Program-made: the position numbers and the translations under genes
The notes under the pieces: model-generated
Seen by the model: only the letters and a program-made list of their open reading frames with translations
What the model was told of the DNA's origin: nothing
Database searches by the model: none
Assembly: GCA_018266095.1 (NCBI GenBank)
Contig: JAFEBC010000449.1
Location: 1 to 10,511 of the forward strand
Direction: 5' to 3'
Length of the DNA: 10,511 bases
From: Deltaproteobacteria bacterium
Lineage (GTDB): Bacteria > Myxococcota > Myxococcia > Myxococcales > 40CM-4-68-19
Shown here: positions 1-10,511 of the stretch, one piece after another
How positions within the stretch are numbered: position 1 is the first letter of the stretch
Layout: every line of letters begins with the position of its first letter

Positions 1-1
1 G

Positions 2-664
2 TGCGCGACGTGTCACCTCGAGGGCCAGTCGGACGCCGTCACCTGGCGCTTCAAGCAGGGCCCGCGCGACACGCCCTCGAACGCGGGCGGCCCCATCAAC
101 ACCGGCTTCCTCTTCCGTCAGGCCGTGCGCAACGACGTGGTGCAGTACGACGAGACCGTGCGCGTCGAGCAAGGCGGCAACTATCACCGCAACAACGCCG
201 CGCAGCTCCCCGACCTGCAAGCGCTCGCGGCCTTCACCAACTTCGCCATCCCGCTCCCGCAGAACCCGTTCAGGAGCAAGGACGGCACGCTCACCAGCGC
301 GCAGCAGAGCGGCAAGGCGCTCTTCTCCAGCCGCTGTGCGAGCTGCCACAGCGGCGACTGGTACACGGACAGCGGCGCGGGCAACGCCACCCTCGACCTC
401 GCCGGCACCGTCACCTTGCACGACATCGGCACCTGCGTGAGCACGGGCGCGTTCCCCGACAAGATCGCCACCGACGTCGCCGGCCACGCGCGCACCGCGT
501 GCGACTTCGACACGCCCACGCTGCGCGGAGTGTTCGCCACGCCGCCCTACTTTCACGACGGCAGCGCCCCCACGCTGGAGGACGCGATCCTGCGCGTGCC
601 CGGCACCAGCGACCTCTCCGACCAGCAGCGTAGCGATCTCGTCGCCTTCCTCAAGACGCTGTAA
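2..664 (+). CDS. Di-heme c-type cytochrome, cytochrome c peroxidase/MauG-like (5' partial)
   Basis: The reading frame is open from base 2, so the start lies upstream of the window; about 220 codons are visible. Two CxxCH heme c attachment motifs are seen: CATCH at 2-16 and CASCH at 335-349. A conserved block follows, with DTPTLRGVF and YFHDGS (tyrosine codon at 548), then the LEDAI segment and a short final helix. This order of second heme, TPxLRG and YxHDGS is typical of the C-terminal domain of bacterial di-heme peroxidases and MauG-like proteins, which are exported to the periplasm and do electron transfer or peroxide/radical chemistry. The text after the first heme (SDAVTWRFKQGPRDTPS) resembles, from memory, proteins in which an N-terminal beta-propeller precedes the two hemes, so the missing part may be such a propeller; this is inference. 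Enzymatic activity cannot be told from the fragment. It ends with TAA 32 bp before the hydrolase gene. Confidence 0.88.
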   Translation, partial: CATCHLEGQSDAVTWRFKQGPRDTPSNAGGPINTGFLFRQAVRNDVVQYDETVRVEQGGNYHRNNAAQLPDLQALAAFTNFAIPLPQNPFRSKDGTLTSAQQSGKALFSSRCASCHSGDWYTDSGAGNATLDLAGTVTLHDIGTCVSTGAFPDKIATDVAGHARTACDFDTPTLRGVFATPPYFHDGSAPTLEDAILRVPGTSDLSDQQRSDLVAFLKTL

Positions 665-684
665 GTGTTGCCGATGGACTTGCT

Positions 685-690
685 AGGGAG
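685..690 (+). promoter_or_regulatory. Ribosome binding site deciding the TTG start of the MBL hydrolase
   Basis: AGGGAG lies six bases before the TTG at 697. It favours this TTG over later ATG codons: the next in-frame ATG, codon 10 (724), would remove the first beta strand MKLTYFGTA, which is conserved in metallo-beta-lactamase-fold proteins. Confidence 0.65.
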
Positions 691-696
691 CCCAAC

Positions 697-1533
697 TTGA
701 AGCTCACCTACTTCGGCACGGCGATGGTGGCGCTCGACTACGGCGGCCAGCGCTTCCTCACCGATCCCGCGCTCGACCCCGCCGGGACGCGCTACGACTT
801 CGGCCCCTGGTACACACCGGCGGCGTGGTTCGCGTCGGAGAAGACGTACACGACGCCGAAGCTCGAGGGCCGCTTCGATGCGGTGCTGCTGAGCCACGAT
901 CAGCACGCCGACAACCTGGACCTGGCCGCGCGCGCGTGGATCTGTCAGCAGCCCGACCTGCGCGTCTACACCACCAGTCCAGGCGCGCGGCGCACCTCGC
1001 GTCCGCCGCCGGCCAGCCGTGGCAGCCGGCCCGGCGAAGGCCTCGGCCTGGGCGGCCGCGTGAACTCGCTCGAGTTCCAGGCGCGCACGCTCGGCAACGT
1101 CACCATCACGGGCACGCCCGCGCGGCACGGCCCGGTCCTGCTCCCCGGCGTGCACGAGGTCACGGGCTTCTTGCTCGAGGCGCCCGGCGAGCCGACGGTG
1201 TGGATCTCCGGCGACACGGTGCTCCACGATCGCCTGCGCAAGTTCCTCGCGGACCTGCGCGGCCAGAAGAAGCGCATCGACGCCGCCATCCTCCACTGCG
1301 GCGCGGTCAACTTCCCCAAGCTCCCGGTGCTCGGCGAGAAGCTGTTCACCTTCGACGCCGCGCAGGCCCTCGAGACGTGCGAGCTCGCCGACCCCGGCCT
1401 CGTCGTCCCCATCCACCGCGACGGCTGGGCACACTTCCGCCAGCCCGCCGCCGAGCTGCAGGCCGCCTTCGAGGCCTCCGGCCGCGCGCCCGCCACGCGC
1501 TTCCTCTCCCTCGGCGATTCGCTCTCGCTCTAG
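697..1533 (+). CDS. MBL-fold metallo-hydrolase (beta-lactamase superfamily, UlaG-like group)
   Basis: A 278-residue protein, soluble and without a signal peptide, so probably cytoplasmic. The start strand KLTYFGTAMVALDYGGQRFLTDP is the usual N-terminus of the UlaG-like branch of metallo-beta-lactamase-fold hydrolases. Candidate metal ligands are the SHDQHADNLD segment (H67, H70, D72), H144 in PARHGP, D173 in SGDT and H240 in PIHRDGW. The canonical HxHxDH motif is replaced by DQHADN, so the first and last histidines are Asp and Asn; I recall a subfamily with SHDQHxDNLD, so this may be native. The substrate cannot be named; family members act on phosphodiester or lactone bonds. Residues about 94-113 are a run of R, P, S and G that looks out of frame relative to the rest (see findings). 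It is followed after 3 bp by the HTTM-like gene, which suggests co-translation. Confidence 0.85.
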   Translation: MKLTYFGTAMVALDYGGQRFLTDPALDPAGTRYDFGPWYTPAAWFASEKTYTTPKLEGRFDAVLLSHDQHADNLDLAARAWICQQPDLRVYTTSPGARRTSRPPPASRGSRPGEGLGLGGRVNSLEFQARTLGNVTITGTPARHGPVLLPGVHEVTGFLLEAPGEPTVWISGDTVLHDRLRKFLADLRGQKKRIDAAILHCGAVNFPKLPVLGEKLFTFDAAQALETCELADPGLVVPIHRDGWAHFRQPAAELQAAFEASGRAPATRFLSLGDSLSL

Positions 1534-1536
1534 CGC

Positions 1537-2742
1537 ATGCCCCTCCGCTTCGTCCGCGCACAGCTCGACGAGATCGCGCGCGATCCTGCGCTGCGGCTCT
1601 ACGGCGTCGCCGTCGCGGGCCTGCACGCGCTGACCTGGCTCTGGCTCATGACCATCGGCGCGGCGCGCGTGTTCGCGCCCAACGAGGTCCACCTGTGCTG
1701 GCCGCTCGTCCCCTGCGACGAGCTCCCGCTCACGCCCCCGCTCGCGCACGCCGTCTTCGGCGCGTACCTCGCCTGCGCGCTCGCCTCGGCCACGCTCTTC
1801 CTGCGCCGGCGCATCGGCGCGGCGTGGCTCCTCCTCTGCATCACCACGCTCCTCGATCTCGCCATCGTGCTGCTCGACTTCCGCTTCCGCCTCAACCAGC
1901 ACTACATGGCGCTCTTCATCACGCTCACGTTCCTCTTCGTGCCGCAGCGCCGCCGCGCGCTCCCGCTCTTGATCACGCTCTTCTACTTCTGGGCCGGCGC
2001 GCTCAAGCTCAACTGGGACTGGCTCTCGGGCAACGATCTCTACGTCAAGCCGTGGCTCTTCAGCGGCCGCGGGCTCGTCGCCGCCTGCGCTTACGTGATC
2101 GTGCTCGAGCTCGTGTTCACCTGGGGCCTGCTGGCGAGATCGCCGCGCGTGTTCTGGGCCGCGCTCGCGCAGTTCGCGCTCTTCCACGTCTTCAGCTTCC
2201 ACATCGTGGGCTGGTTCTATCCGGTGCTGATGTTCTTCATCTTGAGCATCCACCCGCTGTGCCGCTTCCTGGCGATGCCGGAGGAGTCACGCGCGCCGCT
2301 CGGCGCCCCCGTGATCGCGCTCGCCGTGTTCTTCTCGCTCTTGCAGCTCGTGCCGCACTTCCTGCCGGGAGATCGCGCGCTCACCGGAGAGGGCCGGCTG
2401 TTCGCGCTGCACATGTTCGACGCGCGCCTCTCGTGCGAGGCCCACGTGGAGGTGCTGACCGACAGCGGCCAGCGGCTGAGCAAGCCCGTGCGGCCCCTGC
2501 TCGCGCAGCGCATCACCTGCGACCCGCTCGTCTATCTCTCGTACGCGAACAAGGCCTGCAAGACGCGCGGCGTGCGCGACCTCGACCTGTTCCTCCAGTC
2601 ACGGCACGACGACGCGCAGCCCTTCACCAAGGTCTTGGCGCTCCACGGCGTGTGCTCACACCCGCCCTCCTACAACCCGCTCTGGCACAACCCCTGGATC
2701 CTCACGGGCGAGATTCAAGACTCTGGCGCCCCTGTAAGGTAA
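1537..2742 (+). CDS. Polytopic membrane protein, HTTM / vitamin K-dependent gamma-carboxylase-like
   Basis: A 401-residue inner-membrane protein. Hydrophobic segments are visible at about residues 22-41, 68-89, 95-115, 122-136, 141-159, 180-200, 205-225, 226-241 and 257-275, and are followed by a soluble tail of about 125 residues. The segment FYFWAGALKLNWDWLSG (150-165) matches the most recognisable stretch of HTTM-domain proteins, distant relatives of gamma-glutamyl carboxylase, and FHVFSFHIVGWFYPVLMF fits the later helices. Cysteines stand at 54 and 60 in the first loop and at 300, 329, 341 and 373 in the tail. The true activity is unknown and carboxylase function should not be assumed. 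ATG at 1537 has no clear ribosome binding site and lies 3 bp after the hydrolase stop, so translation is probably coupled. The alternative is an unassigned membrane protein; the fold assignment rests on pattern memory. Confidence 0.62.
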   Translation: MPLRFVRAQLDEIARDPALRLYGVAVAGLHALTWLWLMTIGAARVFAPNEVHLCWPLVPCDELPLTPPLAHAVFGAYLACALASATLFLRRRIGAAWLLLCITTLLDLAIVLLDFRFRLNQHYMALFITLTFLFVPQRRRALPLLITLFYFWAGALKLNWDWLSGNDLYVKPWLFSGRGLVAACAYVIVLELVFTWGLLARSPRVFWAALAQFALFHVFSFHIVGWFYPVLMFFILSIHPLCRFLAMPEESRAPLGAPVIALAVFFSLLQLVPHFLPGDRALTGEGRLFALHMFDARLSCEAHVEVLTDSGQRLSKPVRPLLAQRITCDPLVYLSYANKACKTRGVRDLDLFLQSRHDDAQPFTKVLALHGVCSHPPSYNPLWHNPWILTGEIQDSGAPVR

Positions 2743-2762
2743 CGTGAGGGCGGGTCTGCATC

Positions 2763-2768
2763 AGGGGG
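2763..2768 (+). promoter_or_regulatory. Ribosome binding site for the CheB/CheR-kinase gene
   Basis: AGGGGG lies four bases before GTG 2773. A second in-frame GTG at 2785 (codon 5), with AGGG at 2770-2773 eleven bases upstream, is a possible alternative start and would remove only four residues. Confidence 0.5.
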
Positions 2769-2772
2769 CAGG

Positions 2773-7482
<4,710 letters not shown>

Positions 7483-7485
7483 TCG

Positions 7486-8121
7486 CTAGAGCCCGCGCGG
7501 GAGCTGCGTGAAGTCGGCGATCGTGTGCAGCGCGCCGGCCGCGAGCAGCTCCTCCGGCGTGCACACCGTGGTCACGCCCACGACGCGCATGTCCGCGGCC
7601 ACGCCCGCGCGCACGCCCAGCACCGCGTCTTCGAAGACCACGCAGTCGCGCGGCGCCACGCCGAGCCGCTCAGCGGCGAGCAGGAAGATGTCGGGGTGCG
7701 GCTTTCCTCGCGCGACCTCCTCGCCTCCCACGATGGCAGCGAAGCGGCTCCGCAGACCGAGGCCGTCGAGCACGAGCGCGCGGTTCAAGAGCGGCGCCGC
7801 CGAGGCGATGGCGAAGGGCACCCCGTCGCGCTCCAGCCGGTCGAGGAAGGCCGCTGCGCCAGCGAGCAGCCGGAGCCGCGGACCGAAGGCGGCGCGATAG
7901 GCCACCTCCTTCTCGTGGGTGAGCTCCTCGACCAGGGCGTCGGTCGCGTCGGGCCAGAAGAGCCGCACGATGTGGTCGTTCTTGCTCCCGGCCAGCTCGC
8001 GCAGGAACCGGTCGCGCGGCACGTGAACCCCGCGCCGCGCGCACATCTGCACCCAGGCGTCGGCGTGGAACGGCATGTTGTCGACGAGCGTCCCGTCGAG
8101 ATCGAAGAGCACAGCGCGCAT
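7486..8121 (-). CDS. HAD-superfamily hydrolase, subfamily IA (beta-phosphoglucomutase/phosphatase-like)
   Basis: A 211-residue cytoplasmic enzyme of normal length for small capped HAD phosphatases. Motif I is FDLDGTLVD with nucleophile D7 and acid/base D9, followed by a helical cap (about 17-80); motif II is S107 in AIASAA; motif III is K140 in GKPHPDIF; motif IV is E164-D165 in VVFEDAVLGVRAG. This is the pattern of beta-phosphoglucomutase-like and sugar/glycolate phosphatase proteins; the substrate cannot be decided from sequence. The ATG at 8121 places MRAVLFDLDGTL at the N-terminus as expected; the longer open frame upstream (to 8400) is only the antisense of the lipoprotein gene. No good ribosome binding site is visible (GAGGG lies about 14 bases upstream). 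The TAG stop faces the kinase stop across 3 bp, and the start is divergent from the lipoprotein gene, so it is a single-gene unit. Confidence 0.88.
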   Translation of the reverse strand: MRAVLFDLDGTLVDNMPFHADAWVQMCARRGVHVPRDRFLRELAGSKNDHIVRLFWPDATDALVEELTHEKEVAYRAAFGPRLRLLAGAAAFLDRLERDGVPFAIASAAPLLNRALVLDGLGLRSRFAAIVGGEEVARGKPHPDIFLLAAERLGVAPRDCVVFEDAVLGVRAGVAADMRVVGVTTVCTPEELLAAGALHTIADFTQLPRGL

Positions 8122-8185
8122 GCGCGGGCGAGTATCCCTCTGCGCCGGGAGTCGGTCTATTCTCCCTGCGCCCCGGAGGCCCCCC
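8122..8185. promoter_or_regulatory. Divergent intergenic region between HAD and lipoprotein genes
   Basis: These 64 bases must hold or border the 5' signals of both genes. CTGCGCC occurs twice, 26 bases apart (8140 and 8166), each copy inside a short inverted repeat: TCCC...GGGA (8135-8150) and CTCC...GGAG (8162-8178). The second right arm overlaps the lipoprotein ribosome binding site. TATTCT at 8158-8163 is a weak -10-like match on the + strand without a convincing -35. No promoter can be assigned with confidence. Confidence 0.35.
8175..8179 (+). promoter_or_regulatory. Ribosome binding site deciding the GTG start of the lipoprotein
   Basis: GGAGG lies six bases before GTG 8186. This start puts a short hydrophobic signal peptide at the N-terminus; the upstream ATG codons of the same open frame (8075 and 8120) overlap the HAD gene and would bury the signal sequence. 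Confidence 0.8.
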
Positions 8186-9955
8186 GTGTCCGCCCGCTTC
8201 GCGCTCTGCGCCGCGCTGCTCCCCTTGCTGACCGCCTGCCCCAAGGACGATCCGCAGCCCGCCGTGTGCGACATGACCGCCGCCGACTGGCTCGCGGTCG
8301 ACGGCGCCGCGAGCTCACACTCGGCCGCGCGGCGGTGGGACGAGCTGATCCTGCACGCGATCCGCAAGGACGTCCCGCGGCCCACCGTGCACGCGCGCAA
8401 CCTCTTTCACCTCTCCGCCGCGATGTGGGACACCTGGGCCGCGTACGACGCCACCGCGCAGGGCGTGTTCTTCTCCGAGAAGCTGGTCAGCGGGTCCGCC
8501 GCCGACGTGGAGGCGGCCCGCGCGGAGGCGATCCAATACGCTGCGCACCGCGTGCTGACCGCGCGCTACGCGAAGTCCGCAGGCGCGCCGGCGGTGCTGG
8601 TGTGCTTCGACGAAGGCCTCACCCGCGCCGGCTTCGACCCCTCCCTCACCGACACCGCGGGCAGCGCGCCGCACGCGGTGGGCAACCGCATCGGGCAGGC
8701 CATCCTCGACGCGACCCACGCCGACGGCTCGAACGAGGCCAACAACTACGCGGACACCACCGGCTGGACCGCCGACAACCCGTCGCTCGATCCGAGCGTG
8801 GCGGGCATCACCATGGCCAACCCGGATCACTGGCAGCAGCTCCTGATCGGGCGCCAGCAGACGCAGAACGGCATCAACCAGCCGGGCGGCCTGCAGACCT
8901 ACGTCGGCGCGCAGTGGGGCCTCGTGACGCCGTTCGCGATGACCCGCCCTGCGCCGGGCGCGCTGTATCACGATCCGGGCCCCGCGCCCGCCGAGGCGAG
9001 CGACGACATGCGCGACGCCTGGGCGCTCGAGATCATCCAGAAGCAGTCGCTCATGAGCGTCGACGCCTCGAAGACGATGGACATCTCGCCGTCGGCGCTG
9101 GGCAACAACTCGCTCGGCGCCAACGACGGCCACGGGCACGCGCTCAACCCGGTGACGAACGCGGCGTATCCGTCCGCCGTCGTCCCCGTCGCGGATTTCG
9201 GACGCGTGATCGCCGAGTTCTGGGCCGACGGCCCCAACAGCGAGACGCCGCCCGGACACTGGAACGTGCTCGCGAACCTGGTCGCCGACTCGCCCTCGTT
9301 CCCGCGCCAACTGGGCGGGACCGGGCCCTCGCTGCCCCCGCTGGAGTGGGACGTGAAGGTCTACCTCGCGGTCAACGGCGCCGTGCACGACGCGGCGATC
9401 ACGGCGTGGGAGATCAAGCGCAAGTTCACCACCGCGCGTCCGATCTCGCTCGTGCGCTACCTCTCCACCACCGACGCCCGCGGCCTGCCGGTGACGCCGG
9501 GCGTGATCCGCACGGCCAACTCCGGCTTCGAGTGCTTCTGCTACGTGCCCGGTCAGGGCGTGGCCTGGACGACCGCGGCCGCGTTCCAGCCCTACCAGAA
9601 GACCACCTTCGTCACGCCGGCGTTCCCCGGCTTCATCTCCGGACACTCGACGTTCAGCCGCGCCGCCGCCGAGGTGCTCGCCGATCTCACCGGCAGCATC
9701 TTCTTCCCGCAGGGCCTCGCGTCGGTGACGATGCAGGCCAACAAGTTCCTCCAGTTCGAGCAAGGCCCCTCGGTGGACCTGACGTTGCAGTGGGCCACCT
9801 ACTACGACGCGGCCGATCAGGCCGGCCAATCGCGCATCTGGGGCGGCATCCACATCCAGCCCGACGACTTCGTGGGCCGCAAGCTGGGACACGACGTGGG
9901 CCTCGCCGCGGCCGCGCTGGCGCGCAAGTACTACGCGGGCACCGCGCGTCCCTGA
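8186..9955 (+). CDS. Lipoprotein of the vanadium-dependent haloperoxidase / PAP2 phosphatase superfamily
   Basis: A 589-residue exported protein. Residues 1-17 form a lipoprotein signal peptide with lipobox LTAC, so C18 is the predicted lipidated residue and the protein should be anchored to a membrane facing the periplasm or outside. The first half contains IRKDVPRPTVHARNLFHLSAAMWDTWAAYD (about 50-80) and DGSNEANNYADTTGW (about 180-194), which I associate with haloperoxidase-related proteins. The C-terminal part has the complete superfamily active site: K411-x6-R418-P419 (KRKFTTARP), SGH 485-487 and S549-R550-x5-H556 (SRIWGGIH). In this superfamily these residues bind phosphate or vanadate and H487 is catalytic. 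Sequence alone does not separate haloperoxidase from phosphatase activity. It is divergent from the HAD gene (64 bp) and is followed after 77 bp by the acyl-CoA synthetase gene; a functional link to either is not evident. Confidence 0.85.
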   Translation: MSARFALCAALLPLLTACPKDDPQPAVCDMTAADWLAVDGAASSHSAARRWDELILHAIRKDVPRPTVHARNLFHLSAAMWDTWAAYDATAQGVFFSEKLVSGSAADVEAARAEAIQYAAHRVLTARYAKSAGAPAVLVCFDEGLTRAGFDPSLTDTAGSAPHAVGNRIGQAILDATHADGSNEANNYADTTGWTADNPSLDPSVAGITMANPDHWQQLLIGRQQTQNGINQPGGLQTYVGAQWGLVTPFAMTRPAPGALYHDPGPAPAEASDDMRDAWALEIIQKQSLMSVDASKTMDISPSALGNNSLGANDGHGHALNPVTNAAYPSAVVPVADFGRVIAEFWADGPNSETPPGHWNVLANLVADSPSFPRQLGGTGPSLPPLEWDVKVYLAVNGAVHDAAITAWEIKRKFTTARPISLVRYLSTTDARGLPVTPGVIRTANSGFECFCYVPGQGVAWTTAAAFQPYQKTTFVTPAFPGFISGHSTFSRAAAEVLADLTGSIFFPQGLASVTMQANKFLQFEQGPSVDLTLQWATYYDAADQAGQSRIWGGIHIQPDDFVGRKLGHDVGLAAAALARKYYAGTARP

Positions 9956-9956
9956 T

Positions 9957-9988
9957 CGGCGGCGAGGGCCTGGACTCCCCGGCCGCCG
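9957..9988 (+). terminator. Possible GC-rich hairpin after the lipoprotein gene
   Basis: CGGCGGC (9957-9963) pairs perfectly with GCCGCCG (9982-9988) around an 18-base loop, starting two bases after the TGA stop. No T-run follows, so it is not a classical intrinsic terminator. It may slow or stop transcription, or be chance in GC-rich sequence. The gap 9956-10032 holds nothing else that I can recognise beyond the next ribosome binding site. Confidence 0.25.
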
Positions 9989-10032
9989 CTGGGCACTCTC
10001 GAATCCTCACTCGCCGGAACCGAGGTCGTCCG

Positions 10033-10511
10033 ATGCAAGCGCTGATGATGGACCAGCCGTTGCTCGTCTCCTCGCTGCTCACCCACGCCGCGCGGCACCA
10101 CGGCGACGTCGAGATCGTCTCGCGCCGGGTCGAGGGAGACGTGCACCGGTACACGTACAAGGACTGCGAACGCCGTTCACGCAAGCTCGCGGACGCGCTC
10201 ACGCGGCTCGGCCTCGGACACGGCGCCCGCCTCGCGACGCTGGCCTGGAACGGCTATCGCCACCTCGAGCTCTACTTCGCCGTGGGCGGGAGCGGCGCGG
10301 TCATCCACACGGTCAACCCGAGGCTGCACCTCGATCACCTCGCGTGGATCATCAACCACGCCGAGGACCAGCTCCTCGCCTTCGATCTCACCTGCCTGCC
10401 GCTGGTCGAAGCGCTCGCGCCGCGGTGCCCGACGGTCAAGGCCTTCATCGCCCTCTGTGCGCGCGACCGCCTGCCCCCCACCAAGGCCGGCCTGACCTTG
10501 CTCTGCTACGA
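10033..10511 (+). CDS. Fatty-acyl-CoA synthetase, AMP-forming, AlkK-like (3' partial)
   Basis: The frame is open from ATG 10033 to the window edge (159 complete codons); it continues beyond. GAGG at 10022-10025 lies seven bases upstream. The visible N-terminus, starting MQALMMDQPLLVSSLLTHAA, then VEIVSRR, HRYTYKDCERRSRKLADALTRLG, RLATLAWNGYRHLELYFAVGGSGAVIHTVNPRL and WIINHAEDQLLAFD, is the typical opening of the medium/long-chain acyl-CoA ligase branch of the ANL (acyl-CoA synthetase/luciferase) superfamily. These cytoplasmic enzymes activate a fatty acid with ATP to an acyl-adenylate and then to the CoA thioester, feeding beta-oxidation or lipid synthesis. The AMP-binding P-loop and later motifs lie outside the window, so completeness and chain-length preference cannot be judged. 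The gene may share a transcript with the lipoprotein gene. Confidence 0.92.
   Translation, partial: MQALMMDQPLLVSSLLTHAARHHGDVEIVSRRVEGDVHRYTYKDCERRSRKLADALTRLGLGHGARLATLAWNGYRHLELYFAVGGSGAVIHTVNPRLHLDHLAWIINHAEDQLLAFDLTCLPLVEALAPRCPTVKAFIALCARDRLPPTKAGLTLLCY

Noticed and set aside
553..2253. A 566-codon minus-strand open frame over the MBL and HTTM-like genes.
   Set aside because: Very rich in Glu, Arg and Ala with no recognisable domain; shadow of the + strand genes.
2714..2740. Promoter-like TTCAAG/TAAGGT pair before the kinase gene.
   Set aside because: 15-base spacing and only three of six matches in the -10 element; not distinguishable from chance.
825..2747. A 640-codon + strand open frame overlapping the MBL and HTTM-like genes.
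   Set aside because: Almost entirely Arg, Ala, Pro and Leu, as expected from the wrong frame. Only the short stretch near 993-1031 looks protein-like and is reported as a possible frameshift segment of the MBL gene.
8122..8400. N-terminal extension of the HAD protein to an upstream start at 8400.
   Set aside because: It would overlap the divergent lipoprotein gene and add about 93 residues before the canonical MRAVLFDLDGTL start.
8315..9892. A 525-codon minus-strand open frame over the lipoprotein gene.
   Set aside because: Arg/Gly/Val/His-rich antisense shadow; the + strand frame has a signal peptide and a full active site.

Overview
The window is strongly GC-rich, and codon third positions are almost all G or C. 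It is densely coded, with short intergenic gaps, GTG/TTG starts and large multidomain signalling proteins. Gene style (CheB/CheR-PAS-histidine kinase fusion, CxxCH di-heme protein, lipoprotein of the vanadium haloperoxidase/PAP2 superfamily, HTTM-like membrane protein) suggests a soil- or sediment-type delta-proteobacterium such as a member of Myxococcota. This is an inference from gene content and composition; no marker gene is present.

Layout. (1) Bases 1-664, +: C-terminal part of a di-heme c-type cytochrome of the cytochrome c peroxidase/MauG kind, cut by the window edge. (2) 697-1533, +: metallo-beta-lactamase-fold hydrolase with a TTG start, an unusual metal motif and a short stretch that looks frame-shifted and then restored. 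(3) 1537-2742, +: polytopic membrane protein resembling the HTTM (vitamin K-dependent gamma-carboxylase-like) family, 3 bp after the hydrolase. (4) 2773-7482, +: a 1569-residue fusion of CheB methylesterase, CheR methyltransferase, coiled coil, PAS domains, histidine kinase and receiver. (5) 7486-8121, -: HAD-superfamily phosphatase/phosphomutase, convergent with the kinase and 3 bp from its stop. (6) 8186-9955, +: lipoprotein with the full PAP2/vanadium haloperoxidase active-site set. (7) 10033 to the window end, +: N-terminal part of a fatty-acyl-CoA synthetase.

Genes 1-4 run in one direction with gaps of 32, 3 and 30 bp and could form one transcript. The MBL/HTTM pair is the most convincing unit. 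No shared pathway is evident for the whole window: it reads as a set of ordinary chromosomal genes, with a large signalling protein that would act without nearby chemoreceptor or CheA/CheW genes. I found no tRNA, rRNA, CRISPR array, insertion sequence, attachment site or origin, and no non-coding stretch longer than about 80 bases.

No clearly new system is visible. The points most worth a second look are the frame-compensated segment in the MBL hydrolase, the non-canonical metal motif in the same protein, the architecture of the kinase fusion with its 21-bp periodic coiled-coil repeat, and the cysteine-containing tail of the HTTM-like protein.
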